From the NCBI GenBank assembly GCA_036365455.1, contig JAWQUS010000010.1, positions 18,338,501 to 18,402,500 of the forward strand: DNA of 64,000 nt, in the 5' to 3' direction. Shown here piece after piece: positions 1-10,074 of this stretch; position 1 is the first letter of the stretch; each line of letters opens with the position of its first letter. Position numbers and translations under genes: made by a program. The stretch is from Macrosoma leucophasiata. Lineage: Eukaryota > Arthropoda > Insecta > Lepidoptera > Hedylidae. The notes under the pieces were generated by a model, which saw nothing but the letters and a program-made list of their open reading frames with translations, was not told where the DNA came from and ran no database searches.

Positions 1-194
1 TGAGATCAGCTGCATTCAATCAGTAAGATAAACTGCGGTACGGTTAATCACATTTTCATCAACTTATTATTCTATTCTCCTGGTTGTTAAAATTGCTCAG
101 GTAAATATTATATAAGACTAAAATCAATTGTAAATTGAGCTAATTGTGTTTTTAAATCCACGCAAACATCCATTCACGAGTGCTAATCGTGAAT

Positions 195-480
195 CCATAC
201 AAATAAATAAAATTGGAGTGTCTGTTTGTAATATTAAAATAACCACTTTTTACTAAATGCATATGTATGTATACACGGTACATATACCAAAGCAACATTT
301 ATACAATTTTTGTCTGTCGGTCTGTTTGGCGGGGCTAATCTTGGTAACGGCTGGACCGATTTTGACGGGACTTTCACTGGCAGATAGCTGATATAATCAT
401 AGAGCAACACGGGCCACCGGCCGCCACGGCGGACTGGAGGGGAGTAGCCATAGCGTTTATTACCGATACAAAACAGTCTG
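195..480 (+). repeat. Helitron-like non-autonomous repeat, copy 1 (5' part)
   Basis: This copy opens with an ATACAAATAAAT..GGAGTGTC block, runs through a TGTCTGTC tract and the phrase ACCGATTTTGACGGGACTTTC, then stops matching near 470. The same body recurs at 9416-9610, 14425-14623 and 62031-62457. Complete relatives start TCTATAC and end GGGCACAGCTAGT, which fits the TC..CTAG termini of lepidopteran Helitrons. The 3' end is missing here. The superfamily is inferred from termini only; no coding sequence is present. Confidence 0.5.
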
Positions 481-1180
481 TCATTTTTTGCGGGGGGAAA
501 TGCGTGCGACACACACGCACACTACGAAAATCGTCTATTACTACGAAACTCACACCTTGACTTTAACAAAATACAGAAACAATTTCACGCATACATTTAA
601 ACATCTAGGCGACAGGTATAGGCCTATTTGTAATACATATGATGAAACAGGATCATTGATCTATACAGGATCATTTGAAACCAGCGCATAATTCTTAATT
701 CTTTGGCTCATCAAGACTTACACTTTTGTTCTGCAACTTTTTCTGATTCAATTTTTTTTATCAAACAAAAAATAATGAATAGAATTTGCAGTTCTAAAAG
801 TTCTTAACTTCACGTTACGTAAACAGCTGACGTCTGTACCTATGTAAAAATATACTTAAGAATCGTAGTGCTAACAATTGATAGAATTGAAGTCCCATTT
901 GAAGCGATTTTATTTCTTATCATGTTATGTACTGCGTTTTGGCAAAAGTCATAGAACAAAAGTTGTTAGTCTTAACGTACATAACTCACCTTTGACGATT
1001 TATGCGTTAGATATATTTAACCCTGTATAATAGACATTTCCACCCCCGTTGAACACTCCCGTTGATCTAGAATGATAAATATAGCAAAAAGAACAAATAA
1101 TAAACCAAAAAAGCAGAAAGAATCGTAAGTAGTCGTTACGAAACAGTCTGCTACCTTTCGATGTACTGAGACAATTTTGT
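481..1180. other. No gene seen
   Basis: AT-rich sequence with only short open frames of no recognisable family and no clear repeat. Nothing here can be supported as a gene. Confidence 0.5.
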
Positions 1181-1632
1181 TTGTCCCTTAATCCAGTTAA
1201 TATTTTTGTTAAAATAATTTCGCGAAAAGTAATAGAGAAAGTAGTAATCGGTATATCGCTCACCGATCGCATTCGTAATGAAGATGTAAGAAAGAGGCTT
1301 TGTGTGAATGATAGTATCGGCGTAAAAACGAAAAAAGGTATGCTCCGATGGTTCGGGCATATAGAAAGAATGTCGAATGAACAAATGACTAAACAGATAT
1401 ACAATGCGAATGTGGATGATTGCAGAGGCCCAGGAAGACCAAGACTGACCTGCCATGACCAAATAGGTCGAGTTCTGTCTGATGGTGGGGTCAAAAGTCT
1501 TAGGAATCGGAGTGCGTGTATGAAGAGAATGATGAAGATAGATGAGGCACGGGAGGTGTGTCAAGACCGGAATATCTGGCGCTCCACACTCTCTGCCTAG
1601 CCCGTTAGGGATCTGGCGTGAAGATACATACA
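1181..1632 (+). pseudogene. RTE-like LINE, C-terminal end of reverse-transcriptase polyprotein plus 3' tail (family R1)
   Basis: An open frame at 1181-1600 (139 codons) carries the C-terminal motifs of RTE-type LINE polyproteins: DRIRNEDVRKRL, then MLRWFGHIERM, then GRPRLTCHDQI. No RT catalytic core is present, so this is a 5'-truncated copy. The true 5' edge is uncertain and may lie near 1225, so the first residues are probably flank. After the stop the sequence runs through GGCGTGAAGATAC into an ACATACATAC tail, which is the element's 3' end. Shorter tails of the same family lie at 6328, 7820, 44507 and 63648. The frame is open, but the fragment cannot act alone. Confidence 0.75.
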
Positions 1633-2071
1633 TACGAAGTAGTAAAGAAATAAAGCATAAATAATAGTATCGAACTGAATCTGAATAAAGAACTAAAAAC
1701 AATCTGTTAAAAAACGAAAAGACCTATCGATATATTCATAAGGGGACAATAGTTCTCAAATATTAATCTTAAGTTTATCCAACAACACAGTTTATTTTCT
1801 AGTTTCATTTTCGAGGAAAGCTCGATGAGTGTTAGAATACAATTCGTACTTGGCCCAAAATGGCAGCGTATGTAATACATTAACCTTTATTTATGCTCAT
1901 AAATCAGGAACAAGAAAACAGTTAAAAATACCATTATATCCGCGGTCCGAGTAACCTGATACGGTCGATATCTGTTCCCATCGTAAATGGAATTCGTAGC
2001 GCACTAAAAGTTTATTCTGCTGCCCATGGGTTGTGCAGTAGTTTACTGTTTTACTCCATTAAGTAAAGTTT
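1633..2071. other. No gene seen
   Basis: AT-rich sequence between a LINE tail and a family X repeat. No recognisable coding or structural feature. Confidence 0.5.
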
Positions 2072-2363
2072 ACTGGTGGTAGAGCTCCAGTGACGGAGCT
2101 CGCGGGCGTAGGCACCACCGCATTACCTAATTTACTTGCCGCTAAATGGTAGTGTTCAGCACTAGGTATCGTGTTCTGGTCAGGTGGTAATTTACCTCCT
2201 AAATGTACGGCCCTGTAATTTCCGGCACAGAGGCATAACACCTTAGGCCTCAGAAGTGGTAAAGCATCTGCATTTTGACCTTGGTCTTCGTGTGGGTGTT
2301 TATTTTATAGGCTGTCATCACTTAACATCAATGGTTTGCCACCTCCTTTACATAAAAAAAAAA
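2072..2363 (+). repeat. Family X repeat, near full length
   Basis: One of about twenty copies of an unclassified repeat of roughly 285 bp. In this orientation it starts ACTGGTGGTAGAGC, has a perfect 7-bp hairpin GAGCTCC/GGAGCTC with a 6-base loop (2082-2101), contains GCGGGCGTAGGCACCACCGC and GTGTTCAGCACTA, and ends GCCACTTCC..TTACAT followed by an A-run. It has no coding capacity. I found no target duplication around this copy. Confidence 0.85.
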
Positions 2364-3179
2364 TTAAAACACTACTATTAGACTTCAGATTTTTTGTCAT
2401 CGTGGACGTACTAACTAAAAATAACACATACGAATGTATGTGACAGATATTTCATTATCACTGCCTACTTCCCGTTGATACAGAATTATGAAATTTTGCG
2501 CTAAACAATAAAGCAAATACGAAAAAAAAATACAGACAGAGCCGTTTGTAGCTAAACCAGACAACAATATTCCAATACCAAACATAGGTTTGCCCCTTAA
2601 TCGAGTTACAACAATGTTCAACGCTTTAATTTTTCACAGCATGCTCAGTTAGCGTTAGATCACGATACGTACTTAGTCGGTTTTTAGAGTAGCCAAATGG
2701 CAAAAAACGGGATACCGTAAAGTGGCCGTGACATACGGACAGACGGTCAAACAGACATGACAAATCTTCATGACTATTAGGACGACATACTTGGAAAAAA
2801 AAAAATTAGTAAAAGTAATTCTAAAGTAAAAAGTATTTCTATGTATTATTATACATAGAAATACTTGGATGAAAATCAGCATGATGCGGTACTGTTAAAG
2901 TATATATGTCATATAACCCTACATATACACAACAAAGCGTTATTTCGATTCGTTACAACAAAATCGCTTTTAGAAAACTCCTCAGCAGTAGGCGGAGAAT
3001 TTCATATAGGGTACATTTATTGATTGCTGACTAAAAAATTTAACGACAGTTTAAAAGTTTTCAGACTTCAAAAGTTGTTACTCGACATAATGTCCAAGTC
3101 AATTCAGAGTTCATAGCGATTACTCTGAAAAATAATTAAAGCAATTGAAATGGCCTTACACATAGAACGCGTTGTTTGA
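2364..3179. other. No gene; old repeat fragment and a perfect hairpin
   Basis: At 2675-2775 there is a minus-strand fragment with AGCCAAATGGCAAAAAACGG followed by an ACGGACAGACGG tract, a motif set shared with the repeat at 25050-25445. At 2830-2867 there is a perfect 16-bp inverted repeat (AAGTATTTCTATGTAT and its complement) with a 4-base loop. Nothing else is recognisable. Confidence 0.55.
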
Positions 3180-3270
3180 CTAGTGGCGTAGGCATCTCAA
3201 ATCAATCACCTAATCTACCTCTTTTATTTGCCGCTAAACGGTAGTGTTCAACGCTATCGTGTTCCGGTTT
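3180..3270 (+). repeat. Family X repeat, diverged 5' fragment
   Basis: The GGCGTAGGCA, CCTAATCTACCT, TTGCCGCTAAACGGTAGTGTTCA and TCGTGTTCCGG blocks of family X are present in order, then the match stops. It lies head-to-head with the minus-strand copy at 3441-3725. Confidence 0.65.
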
Positions 3271-3440
3271 AGTCAAGACTCTAAGATTGGATAGTGTCGC
3301 GTTTACACCAAAACCCATCAATGACATGAAATTTATTTTTCTTTCTATTTTGTAGAACAATATGGGCTGCATACTATACAATATTTCAAATAATTATACA
3401 TTTAACTGATAAAAAAAAAGAGCAGGTTATATATATATTT

Positions 3441-3725
3441 TTTGTTTTATGGAAGTGGCAAACAAGTATGCAGTTCACATTGATGTTAAGTGATGACTGC
3501 AGCCTATAGACACAAAGAACGAGGTCAAAATGCAGATGCGTTACCACTCCTGAGGCCTAAGGTGTTATGCCTCTTTCCCGGAAATTACAGGCCCGTACAT
3601 TACCACCTGACCGGATTACTATAGTGCTGAACACTACCATTTACAAGAATATTGTTGGCAAGTATATTAGGTAATACGGTGGTGCCTACGCCCGCGAGCT
3701 CCGTCACTGGAGCTCTACCACCAGT
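3441..3725 (-). repeat. Family X repeat, near full length, inverted
   Basis: The plus strand shows the reverse order: T-rich start, GGAAGTGGCAAACAAG, GATGACTGCAGCCTATAG, CACTCCTGAGGCCTAAGGTG and, at the right end, GAGCTCCGTCACTGGAGCTC followed by TACCACCAGT. The internal part before the AT-rich join carries a small rearrangement (TACAAGAATATTGTTGGCAAG). Confidence 0.85.
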
Positions 3726-4145
3726 GCCAACGTCATTCAGCTAAAATGGGAATTTTTGGGAAGACTAACCCATAGCAACACAAAGAACCAGTAGGTAAAT
3801 TGTCCAGGTTACAATTCCCAGCGCAATCCATCTCATTTTCTTCACAAAATCTTAATTTGCTATCCAAAGGAAAAAAACGCACAAAAACGTTTTTCAAATA
3901 ACGATGACAAGTTTAATGTAATATTTTCCACCCTCATTGGAGTCACGATCAAAAGGCAATATTAACCTCGAACCAAAGCGTTTTGATTCATGATTGATCG
4001 GCGAAGGCGTTTCATAATTAGTGGGTTTGGGTGTGGTGTTGCTTGTTAGGTAGATCGTTTAGTAAAATATGTCACTAAATAGTCATAAACATAATATTGA
4101 GCTCTACTGTAGTCTTTCTAGCGTAGTCACCACCGCATTATCTAT
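3726..4145. other. No gene seen
   Basis: Unremarkable AT-rich sequence. A weak match to the X head (GAGCTCTACTG..CACCACCGCATTATCT) lies at about 4100-4145. Confidence 0.4.
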
Positions 4146-4278
4146 AGCTTAGGATCGCACTGCAGAATCATTTCGTTCATACAGATATGCTGCAAACCTA
4201 ATTTATTACGCATATTTGTAATCCAGAGAATATATAATCCAGTAGGTTGCATATCAAAATTTCGCCGCAAGTATTTTT
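4146..4278 (+). repeat. Direct repeat, left copy (partner 5489-5620)
   Basis: About 130 bp beginning AGCTTAGGATC, through CACTGCAGAATCATTTCGTT and ATATGCTGCAAACCTA, to GGTTGC.TATCAAAA, recurs in the same orientation 1.34 kb downstream with scattered substitutions and small indels. It could be a dispersed repeat or the edge of a local duplication. Confidence 0.75.
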
Positions 4279-4297
4279 AATTAAATTTTACCGATTT

Positions 4298-4402
4298 AGG
4301 ATCTGTGAACTGGTTATCCTGAGACAGCAGGTTCGATTCCTGTCCGAAGTCAAATTTTTCTTGCTATTAAATTCACTCGTATATGGTATTGCGAAAAATG
4401 AA
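4298..4402 (+). repeat. tRNA-headed SINE family 2, 5'-damaged copy
   Basis: It contains GGTTATCCTGAGA.AGCAGGTTCGATTCCTG (a pol III B box in a T-arm context), followed by the family's body with TTCACTCG.ATATG.TATTGCGAAAAAT. The same head and body occur at 58545-58700 and 63205-63355. The A-box half is degraded here. Confidence 0.6.
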
Positions 4403-4690
4403 AATATTACAGTCTATAGAATTTTCTACTTCTATATGAATTCAACAGGTGTATCAACAGTTTAATTGAACGCCGTGTGAGCGGATTTACATGGCATTCA
4501 GTAAAACTTTTTAAATTCTCTGCAATAAATTTGCATTCCAGGCTGACTGACATACATTTATGAATGCAAATTTTATTACATTTTACCACTGTAGGTAAAG
4601 CATCAGTATCGGCTCTCTATCTGCTGATAGAGTAATGCGGAGAGAACTACTATTCGGTAGCAACCGAATAATAGTTTGTCACTATGGTAA

Positions 4691-4927
4691 GGTACAGCAT
4701 CCAACAAGAAACATTGCACGTCGACCTTAAGAAGGAGTCTTCGGCTCATTTCCGTAGAGCGTTATCTCTTTCGCACCTTGCCTATGTGACGTTTGTCTAT
4801 AATTTTGATAATGTTTGGACCAATACCGCATTAACATTGGTTACGTAGGCAGTGTGCAGCCGAGATAACGCTCTACGAAGTCGGAACTAGCCGATCGTCT
4901 CTTTCATAGGCTCGATGGCCCTGTACC
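4691..4927. mobile_element. MITE with long imperfect TIRs, TAA target site
   Basis: A 237-bp element bounded by GGTACAG and CTGTACC. Inner arms share CGTAGAGCGTTATCTC (left) and GAGATAACGCTCTACG (right), giving terminal inverted repeats of about 75 bp with mismatches and gaps. TAA flanks both ends (4688-4690 and 4928-4930). A 3-bp TAA duplication fits PIF/Harbinger-type MITEs; this is inference from the target site alone. The right side abuts an X copy at its CCTG|TAATTTCCGG site. Partial relatives lie at 27100-27185 and 63700-63765. Confidence 0.65.
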
Positions 4928-5215
4928 TAATTTCCGGCACAGAGGCATAACACCTTAGGCCTCAGGAGTGGTACCGGCTAATATAGGCTGCAGTCATCAC
5001 TTAACATCAATGTAAACTGCAAGCTTGTTTACCACTTCCATGACATTAAAAAAAACATTTTTTAGATTTTGTACATGTAATTTCCCGTGCAGATTCATAA
5101 TACGTTAGGTCTCAGAAGTGGTAACACAATGAAATCTCTGGTTTCACATAGATGTTTATAGGCAGTATTTATTACCTGTACCTGTTAACTCAATGTAATG
5201 TTTGCGGATTTATAA
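4928..5215 (+). repeat. Family X, two 3' fragments in series
   Basis: From TAATTTCCGGCACAGAGG the copy runs through CTTAGGCCTCAGGAGTGG and GGCTGCAGTCATCACTTAACA to an A-run near 5060. A second, more diverged 3' half follows (about 5085-5215: AATTTCCCGTGCAGATTCATAATACG onward). Confidence 0.7.
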
Positions 5216-5488
5216 CAAAAAAGAAAATCTGCTTTTGCTTAGTGCCTTGTTCGTGTTTCATTATCAAACTACATTTGGATATAATAGAATTTCGCAAGGG
5301 TGTGATGACGCCGCATTGATTTTAGTAGTGTGATATGACAACAGATGGAAGATGACGTGGATTGCTGTGACGCACTTGTCTAATGACACGCGAAATGTTC
5401 ATCCGAGCATATCATTGCAGACATGCATAATTGATGTAATTATGCGATAGGGCGTACTACAAATGTTCAATAATGCTCCAAGTAACAA

Positions 5489-5620
5489 AGCTTAGGATCT
5501 CACTGCAGAATCATTTCGTTTATCCAGATATGCTGCAAACCTATTTTTTACGTATATTTATAATCTCGAGAATTATATCCACTAGGTTGCCTATCAAAAA
5601 TGGCCACACAAGTATGTTTT
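5489..5620 (+). repeat. Direct repeat, right copy (partner 4146-4278)
   Basis: Matches the 4146-4278 segment in order and orientation: AGCTTAGGATCTCACTGCAG, ATATGCTGCAAACCTA, then CACTAGGTTGCCTATCAAAA. Confidence 0.75.
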
Positions 5621-6327
5621 ATATTTTTTTGGGAATTTTTTTTTTTTACTTTTTTCTTGTTATTGATGTGGATGGCTTTGGCAAACTGTGGCTTCTAACG
5701 TGGAGCGAATTTGGTGGGACCATCGTAGTGGGCTTCTGCCCCTGAGTATTTCCCTGATGCTTTCCCAGTTACTGCGTCTTTTCAATGTTGCCACTTCTCT
5801 TTCTGGCAAGGTGACCAAAGAATTCAAAGCTTAGCAGGCATATGGTGGTGAGTCATAGTTTAGTAGAACAGATTAAAACAAGAGATTAGAACTGAAGATT
5901 AAAAGACAAATGAAGATTTAGCAAGAAAAGAGAATTAAAAGACAAAACAAGAATTAGCATGAATAAATTACGACCAAAGAATGGAGCCAACGGCGTGACT
6001 GTAACGTAACTGAAAGGAAGAGACTAACAAGGATTTTTTATAAAAACAAAAAGTAAAAGACCTTAATTTGTAGAGAGTCAAGGCTACATGAACGCGCGCG
6101 ATTCAGCCTATGCAACTGAGATGGTGGGTAGGCCACGGGAAGATAAGTGGGTCATGTATTTTCGTAATACCTAATCATAGGAAGATCAATACGCCTAAAC
6201 GTTCTATCGAAGTGACAATTTCATAGAAATAAATAGACCTGACCATAATAACTTCCACCAGAAACCAAAGCTCAAGAACTCTACAATATTTTTTTTTATT
6301 AGGGAACATTATGACAAGTATGTATGC
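5621..6327. other. No gene seen
   Basis: Contains a GGCAAACTGTGGCTTCTAACG..AATTTGG stretch that looks like decayed coding sequence, and a purine-rich run near 5875-6060, but no frame or family that I can support. Confidence 0.4.
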
Positions 6328-6475
6328 ATGTGTGTATCTTCACGCCAGGTTCCTAACGGGGTAGGCAGAGAGTGTAAAGCGCCAGATATCTCGGTCCTGA
6401 CATACCTCTCATGCCTCGTCTACCTACATAATTCTCTTCATACATGCACGCCGATTTCTAAGACTTTTGACCTCA
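6328..6475 (-). repeat. RTE-like LINE R1, 3' tail fragment
   Basis: This is the reverse complement of the R1 3' end: GTATCTTCACGCCAGGTTCC, GGGGTAGGCAGAGAGTGTAA, TTCTCTTCATACATGCACGCC and AAGACTTTTGACC all match the 1490-1625 segment. Only the last residues and the 3' tail remain. Confidence 0.75.
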
Positions 6476-7009
6476 GCATCATTTATGACAAATACCTATA
6501 TCATTATAACAAGATGATTTCACAATTTGAACATACAACCGAACTTATTTACCTATTTTAGATTTCACATTTTATATGTGCTATGTCATAAGTAAATAAC
6601 AAAGATTAAAGAAAAACATAAAATATTTTTCGACTCTACATAGACATAGATTAGCTCTACAATCTTTTAGTGCGTTACTAATAGGTACCTATTACTTTGC
6701 AGAACTGCTGTCCTATAAGCGAAACGATTGCCTTAATATAATAGACAGATTGTATATCTTATCAGTTTTGTGACTGGTTTACCCTACTAATTCATAATTA
6801 TTATAACTGTTGAATCGATTTCGTTGCGATTGCAATTAATTTTTCCTATCGTTTTGTCGCAACGTTGCAATTCAATTGCCAAAAGGGAAAAGTTATTCGG
6901 AGACCTATTAAAAGGAGCTATACTGTAATTATATCACTCTGAAAAGGAGGACAGTCACGTTGTAGCAATAAATATTGTAAATATCAACGGTGTTAGAGGC
7001 TGCAAACAT
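6476..7009. other. No gene seen
   Basis: AT-rich sequence leading into the candidate promoter. No recognisable element. Confidence 0.45.
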
Positions 7010-7415
7010 AACGAAGTATAAAAAGGTTGGCCAGCTCGAAAATGGAATGAAGAAAATTGGAATGAATGGTGGAACTCAACAAGCTCTACAATTACACACG
7101 GCGAGCACCTTAGGGCGGGCGGGAACCCGTCTCGTCCCTCTGTCCCTCTGTCCCGCTGCCTGCCCGGCCTGTCCCGCCGATCCCGCGCCACCGCAGCCAG
7201 TCTACCTTGGCGTGATCGGCGTACCGCACGTCCCGACGTCTCGTGACGCTTACCGCGACCGCGTGTTATTAACACCGATTATGAATTAAAGTGTGTGCTA
7301 TATTTTTTATTTTATGAGTTGTTGTCAACATTTTGTGCAGTTCAATCATTTGTGGTACTTGTGTGTTCTCCAAAGTGAACGGACTTGTTTCAATCTGGGA
7401 TTGAACTAGGTAAGT
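7010..7415 (+). promoter_or_regulatory. Candidate host promoter and non-coding first exon
   Basis: TATAAAAA at 7017-7024 is followed at the expected distance by a transcribed-looking segment. About 7085-7260 is clearly GC-rich, with CCCGTCTCGTCCC, TGCCCGGCCTGTCCCGCC and CCGCGACCGCGTG, unlike the AT-rich surroundings. At 7406-7415 CTAG|GTAAGT is a strong splice donor, with the intron starting at 7410. The arrangement suits a 5' untranslated first exon of roughly 360 bases. A 99-codon open frame on the plus strand and an opposing minus-strand frame both cross the GC-rich block and look incidental. It could instead be an unrecognised repeat. No downstream exon is visible. Confidence 0.3.
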
Positions 7416-7819
7416 TTTATGGTTTTGGTTACATATTGCTTTATGTATATTGATTCAATATATTACGAAACTAATTATGTTATTTAATTATTAAATAGTG
7501 TTTGACTAAGATCGATTGAGATCCAGCGTGTAGCAGCTATATTTCCGGTTGTCTCATAACAAGGAAATTCAATTTGCAAGGAGTCGGATGATTGCAGTTC
7601 CTCCAATAGGTAATATCTACATATAGTACACATATAGCTTTGTCTATTTATAAAATATCAACTTAGTAATTGTTATAATTTACGTATGAATATTTATGTA
7701 AACATTGTTATAGTGCATAATATTGTAAAACGCTCGTTCACACGCGTGATTGTATTTACTTGCATTATTTCCTTCATTACAAAACACACTGAACATATGT
7801 ATCTAACAATATTCACATA
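7416..7819. other. No gene seen (possible intron start)
   Basis: AT-rich sequence after the candidate donor. No acceptor or exon that I can support. Confidence 0.35.
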
Positions 7820-7935
7820 CATCAGAAGAAGTAAGTTAGAAGAAGCACGAGAGGTGTGTCAGAACTTGGATCTGGCACCACAGTCTCTGCTTACTCCGTA
7901 AGGGACTTGGCGTGAAGATACATACATACATCGTA
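7820..7935 (+). repeat. RTE-like LINE R1, 3' tail fragment
   Basis: Shows GAAGCACGAGAGGTGTGTCAG, GGATCTGGC, CTCTGCTTACTCCGTAAGGG and GGCGTGAAGATACATACATAC, the last residues and tail of the R1 LINE, diverged from the 1550-1632 copy. Confidence 0.75.
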
Positions 7936-8699
7936 ATATATTATGTACCTTTCTACCCAGATCAGTACATAAGTAATATTTATTAGCATATATATATACC
8001 AGAATATAGGTACCTACCTATCGGGATTACCTACGCCTACTATTCCTCAGTGTACGGTACGTACCTTCCTACCTAATTATTACAAAATCAGTGCACCATC
8101 CACTTACATAATATACAAACTTGATACCGACAACTATTCATATTTTCCTATATTCGCCTAAAAAAATATCATCGACGGTACAATACAGTCAGTACTACAA
8201 TCAGTAGGTATAATCGTAAACGAATCAATGGTCACATATTTGTTTTTTTCTTATCGCTCATTTTACGGTCAGCGATATACTATTATCAAACAAGCGTGGA
8301 ACTTCCACTGACGATAGTAAAGTGATAGGCATGTAATGGGTAATGAGTTAATGACCAATAAAATCTGTTTCTCTGAGTATACTTTGCAATCCTTGAACCT
8401 AATGTATAATATAGGTCACAGTTGTTAGTCATGGCATAGGTTAAGCTAAACTGCAAAAATAAACTTAGAGATAATCATGACTCATGAATGACTCATTGAA
8501 CCTATAGAAATAACATTGACCGTAGACAATGATGGACACAATAGATCTATTTATTGTTACAAAACATAGATTGTGTTCTTATTAAAAAAAAAACCTTAGT
8601 CAATGATTATACCGACAATGATTATAGGTACCACAGGCGCTGGGCATAAAATAAATAATAAAGTCAGCTAGTACAAAATCAATAAACCTTGTTTTATTA
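7936..8699. other. No gene seen
   Basis: AT-rich sequence with several TACCTAC-type short runs. No feature supported. Confidence 0.45.
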
Positions 8700-9060
8700 T
8701 AAACACAATTTAGTTATATCTATACTTATAATAAAACTGTAGGAGTGTAAATTCTGTACATTAAAAATATTGAAAAAATAAATACCAGGGGGAATGTTAA
8801 TTGATCGATACCGAACCCAAACATGTGATTAGAAAAATTTTTGTCTGTCTGTCTGTTTGTTCAAGCATAACATAAAAACTACCGGTCCGATTTTAATGAA
8901 ACTTAGTACCTTTGGCGCACAACACTGGGTACTTTTTATCCCGGAAAAATGTCTGTTTGTCTGTGTTAATGGCTTATTCGATCTGCAGTTTTCACTAATA
9001 TATTGTGGTAAGTTTCACTTAATATTTAGTATTTGTTTCGTGTGAATCGGTTCAGAAATA
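8700..9060 (+). repeat. Interspersed repeat with TGTC tract
   Basis: Carries TATAATAAAACTGTAGGAG, ATTGATCGATACCGAACCC, TTGTCTGTCTGTCTG and CCGGTCCGATTTTAATGAAAC, a block order typical of lepidopteran interspersed repeats with RTE- or Helitron-like bodies. No ends or coding capacity could be defined. Confidence 0.45.
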
Positions 9061-9109
9061 AAAAAGTTATGTCAATTTAAAAAATCGTATTTTTAGCTAT
9101 TCTGTACCT

Positions 9110-9300
9110 TAGTTCTATCTTTTAGGGGGTTCGTACCTAAAAGGTAAAAACGGACCCTACGGATTACTAATCCACCGCTGTCTGTCTGTCTGTCCGTCCG
9201 TCCGTCCGTCTGTCTGTCACCAGGCTGTATCTCATAGATAGTAATAGCTAGAAAGCTAACATATTCACAAATTATGTATTTCTGTTACCGCTTTATAGAC
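9110..9300 (+). repeat. Interspersed repeat with TGTC/CGTC microsatellite
   Basis: GGGGGTTCGTACCTAAAAGG and ACGGACCCTACGG precede a tetranucleotide run of TGTC and CGTC units at 9178-9219. The run is the obvious low-complexity feature of the region. Confidence 0.5.
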
Positions 9301-9415
9301 AAAATTAATTACTAAAAATAAGAAAATGAAAATGAAATTTTTTTGTATATTTTTGCTCAACAAGAAGTGCAGCAAGTAGACACTTAAAATTCCATAATTA
9401 ATCTATACATCTTTA

Positions 9416-9760
9416 CTCTATACAAATAAATGAATTGGAGTGTCTGATTGTAATATTAAAATAACCGCTTTTTACTAAATGCATGTGTGTAACACGATTT
9501 TTGTCTGTTTGTCTGTCTGTCTGTCTGTTTGGCGGGGCTAATCTTGGGAACGGCTGGACGATTTTGACGGGACTTCCCTTGGCCGATAGCTGATGTGATA
9601 AGGAGTAACTTTTATCTCCATACATCAATACATACATACCTATATACAAATATGTAGAATTCGAGTGTATCCGACTTTGACGGGACTTCCACGGGTAATG
9701 TAATTAGGAAATGTAATAAGGAATATGATAGGCTACTTTTATCTTCATACATACATGCAT
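9416..9760 (+). repeat. Helitron-like non-autonomous repeat, copy 2 and a partial second copy
   Basis: Starts TCTATACAAATAAAT and follows the copy at 195-480 through GGAGTGTCTG, the TGTC run, GGGGCTAATCTTGG and ACGATTTTGACGGGACTTCC, to GTAATAAGGAGTAAC-like sequence near 9610. A shorter relative (GAATTCGAGTGTATCCGACTT to ATGATAGGCTACTTTTA) follows at 9650-9745. Both lack the CTAGT end. Confidence 0.5.
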
Positions 9761-9767
9761 ACATACA

Positions 9768-9795
9768 TAGAATAGAATAGAATAGAATAGAATAT
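9768..9795 (-). repeat. 3' terminal pentanucleotide tail of the LINE
   Basis: The plus strand shows consecutive AGAAT units immediately beside ATTCTTTATTGTACACC, the LINE 3' end with its polyadenylation-type signal. Such tails are used by CR1/L2-type elements for priming. Confidence 0.75.
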
Positions 9796-10074
9796 TCTTT
9801 ATTGTACACCAGAATTGTAGGAAATACAGATGCTATTATAATAATAGTAGGCAATACAATAAGGCGGTCTTATTGCTGAAAGCAATCTCTTCCAGACGAC
9901 CTTAAGGTGGAAGGAGAATCATCGCTAATATTGCAGCAGTAGGGTGTACATTCTCTAAAGTAGTAAATACTAATACATTTATATTGCATAAATACATAAA
10001 TACATACATAATACATAATACTATCAATAATAATAATTTGAAGCTTACATATAACCACAACGATGCGATGAACA

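Noticed and set aside
2072..2363. Family X as a tRNA-derived SINE
   Set aside because: GGTGGTAGAGC recalls part of an A box but there is no B box and no tRNA-like fold.
6955..7289. Overlapping frames of 99 (plus) and 106 (minus) codons
   Set aside because: They are produced by the GC-rich block, which lowers stop frequency on both strands; no motif.
9178..9219. CRISPR-like short repeats
   Set aside because: A simple tetranucleotide run without spacers, in a eukaryotic repeat.
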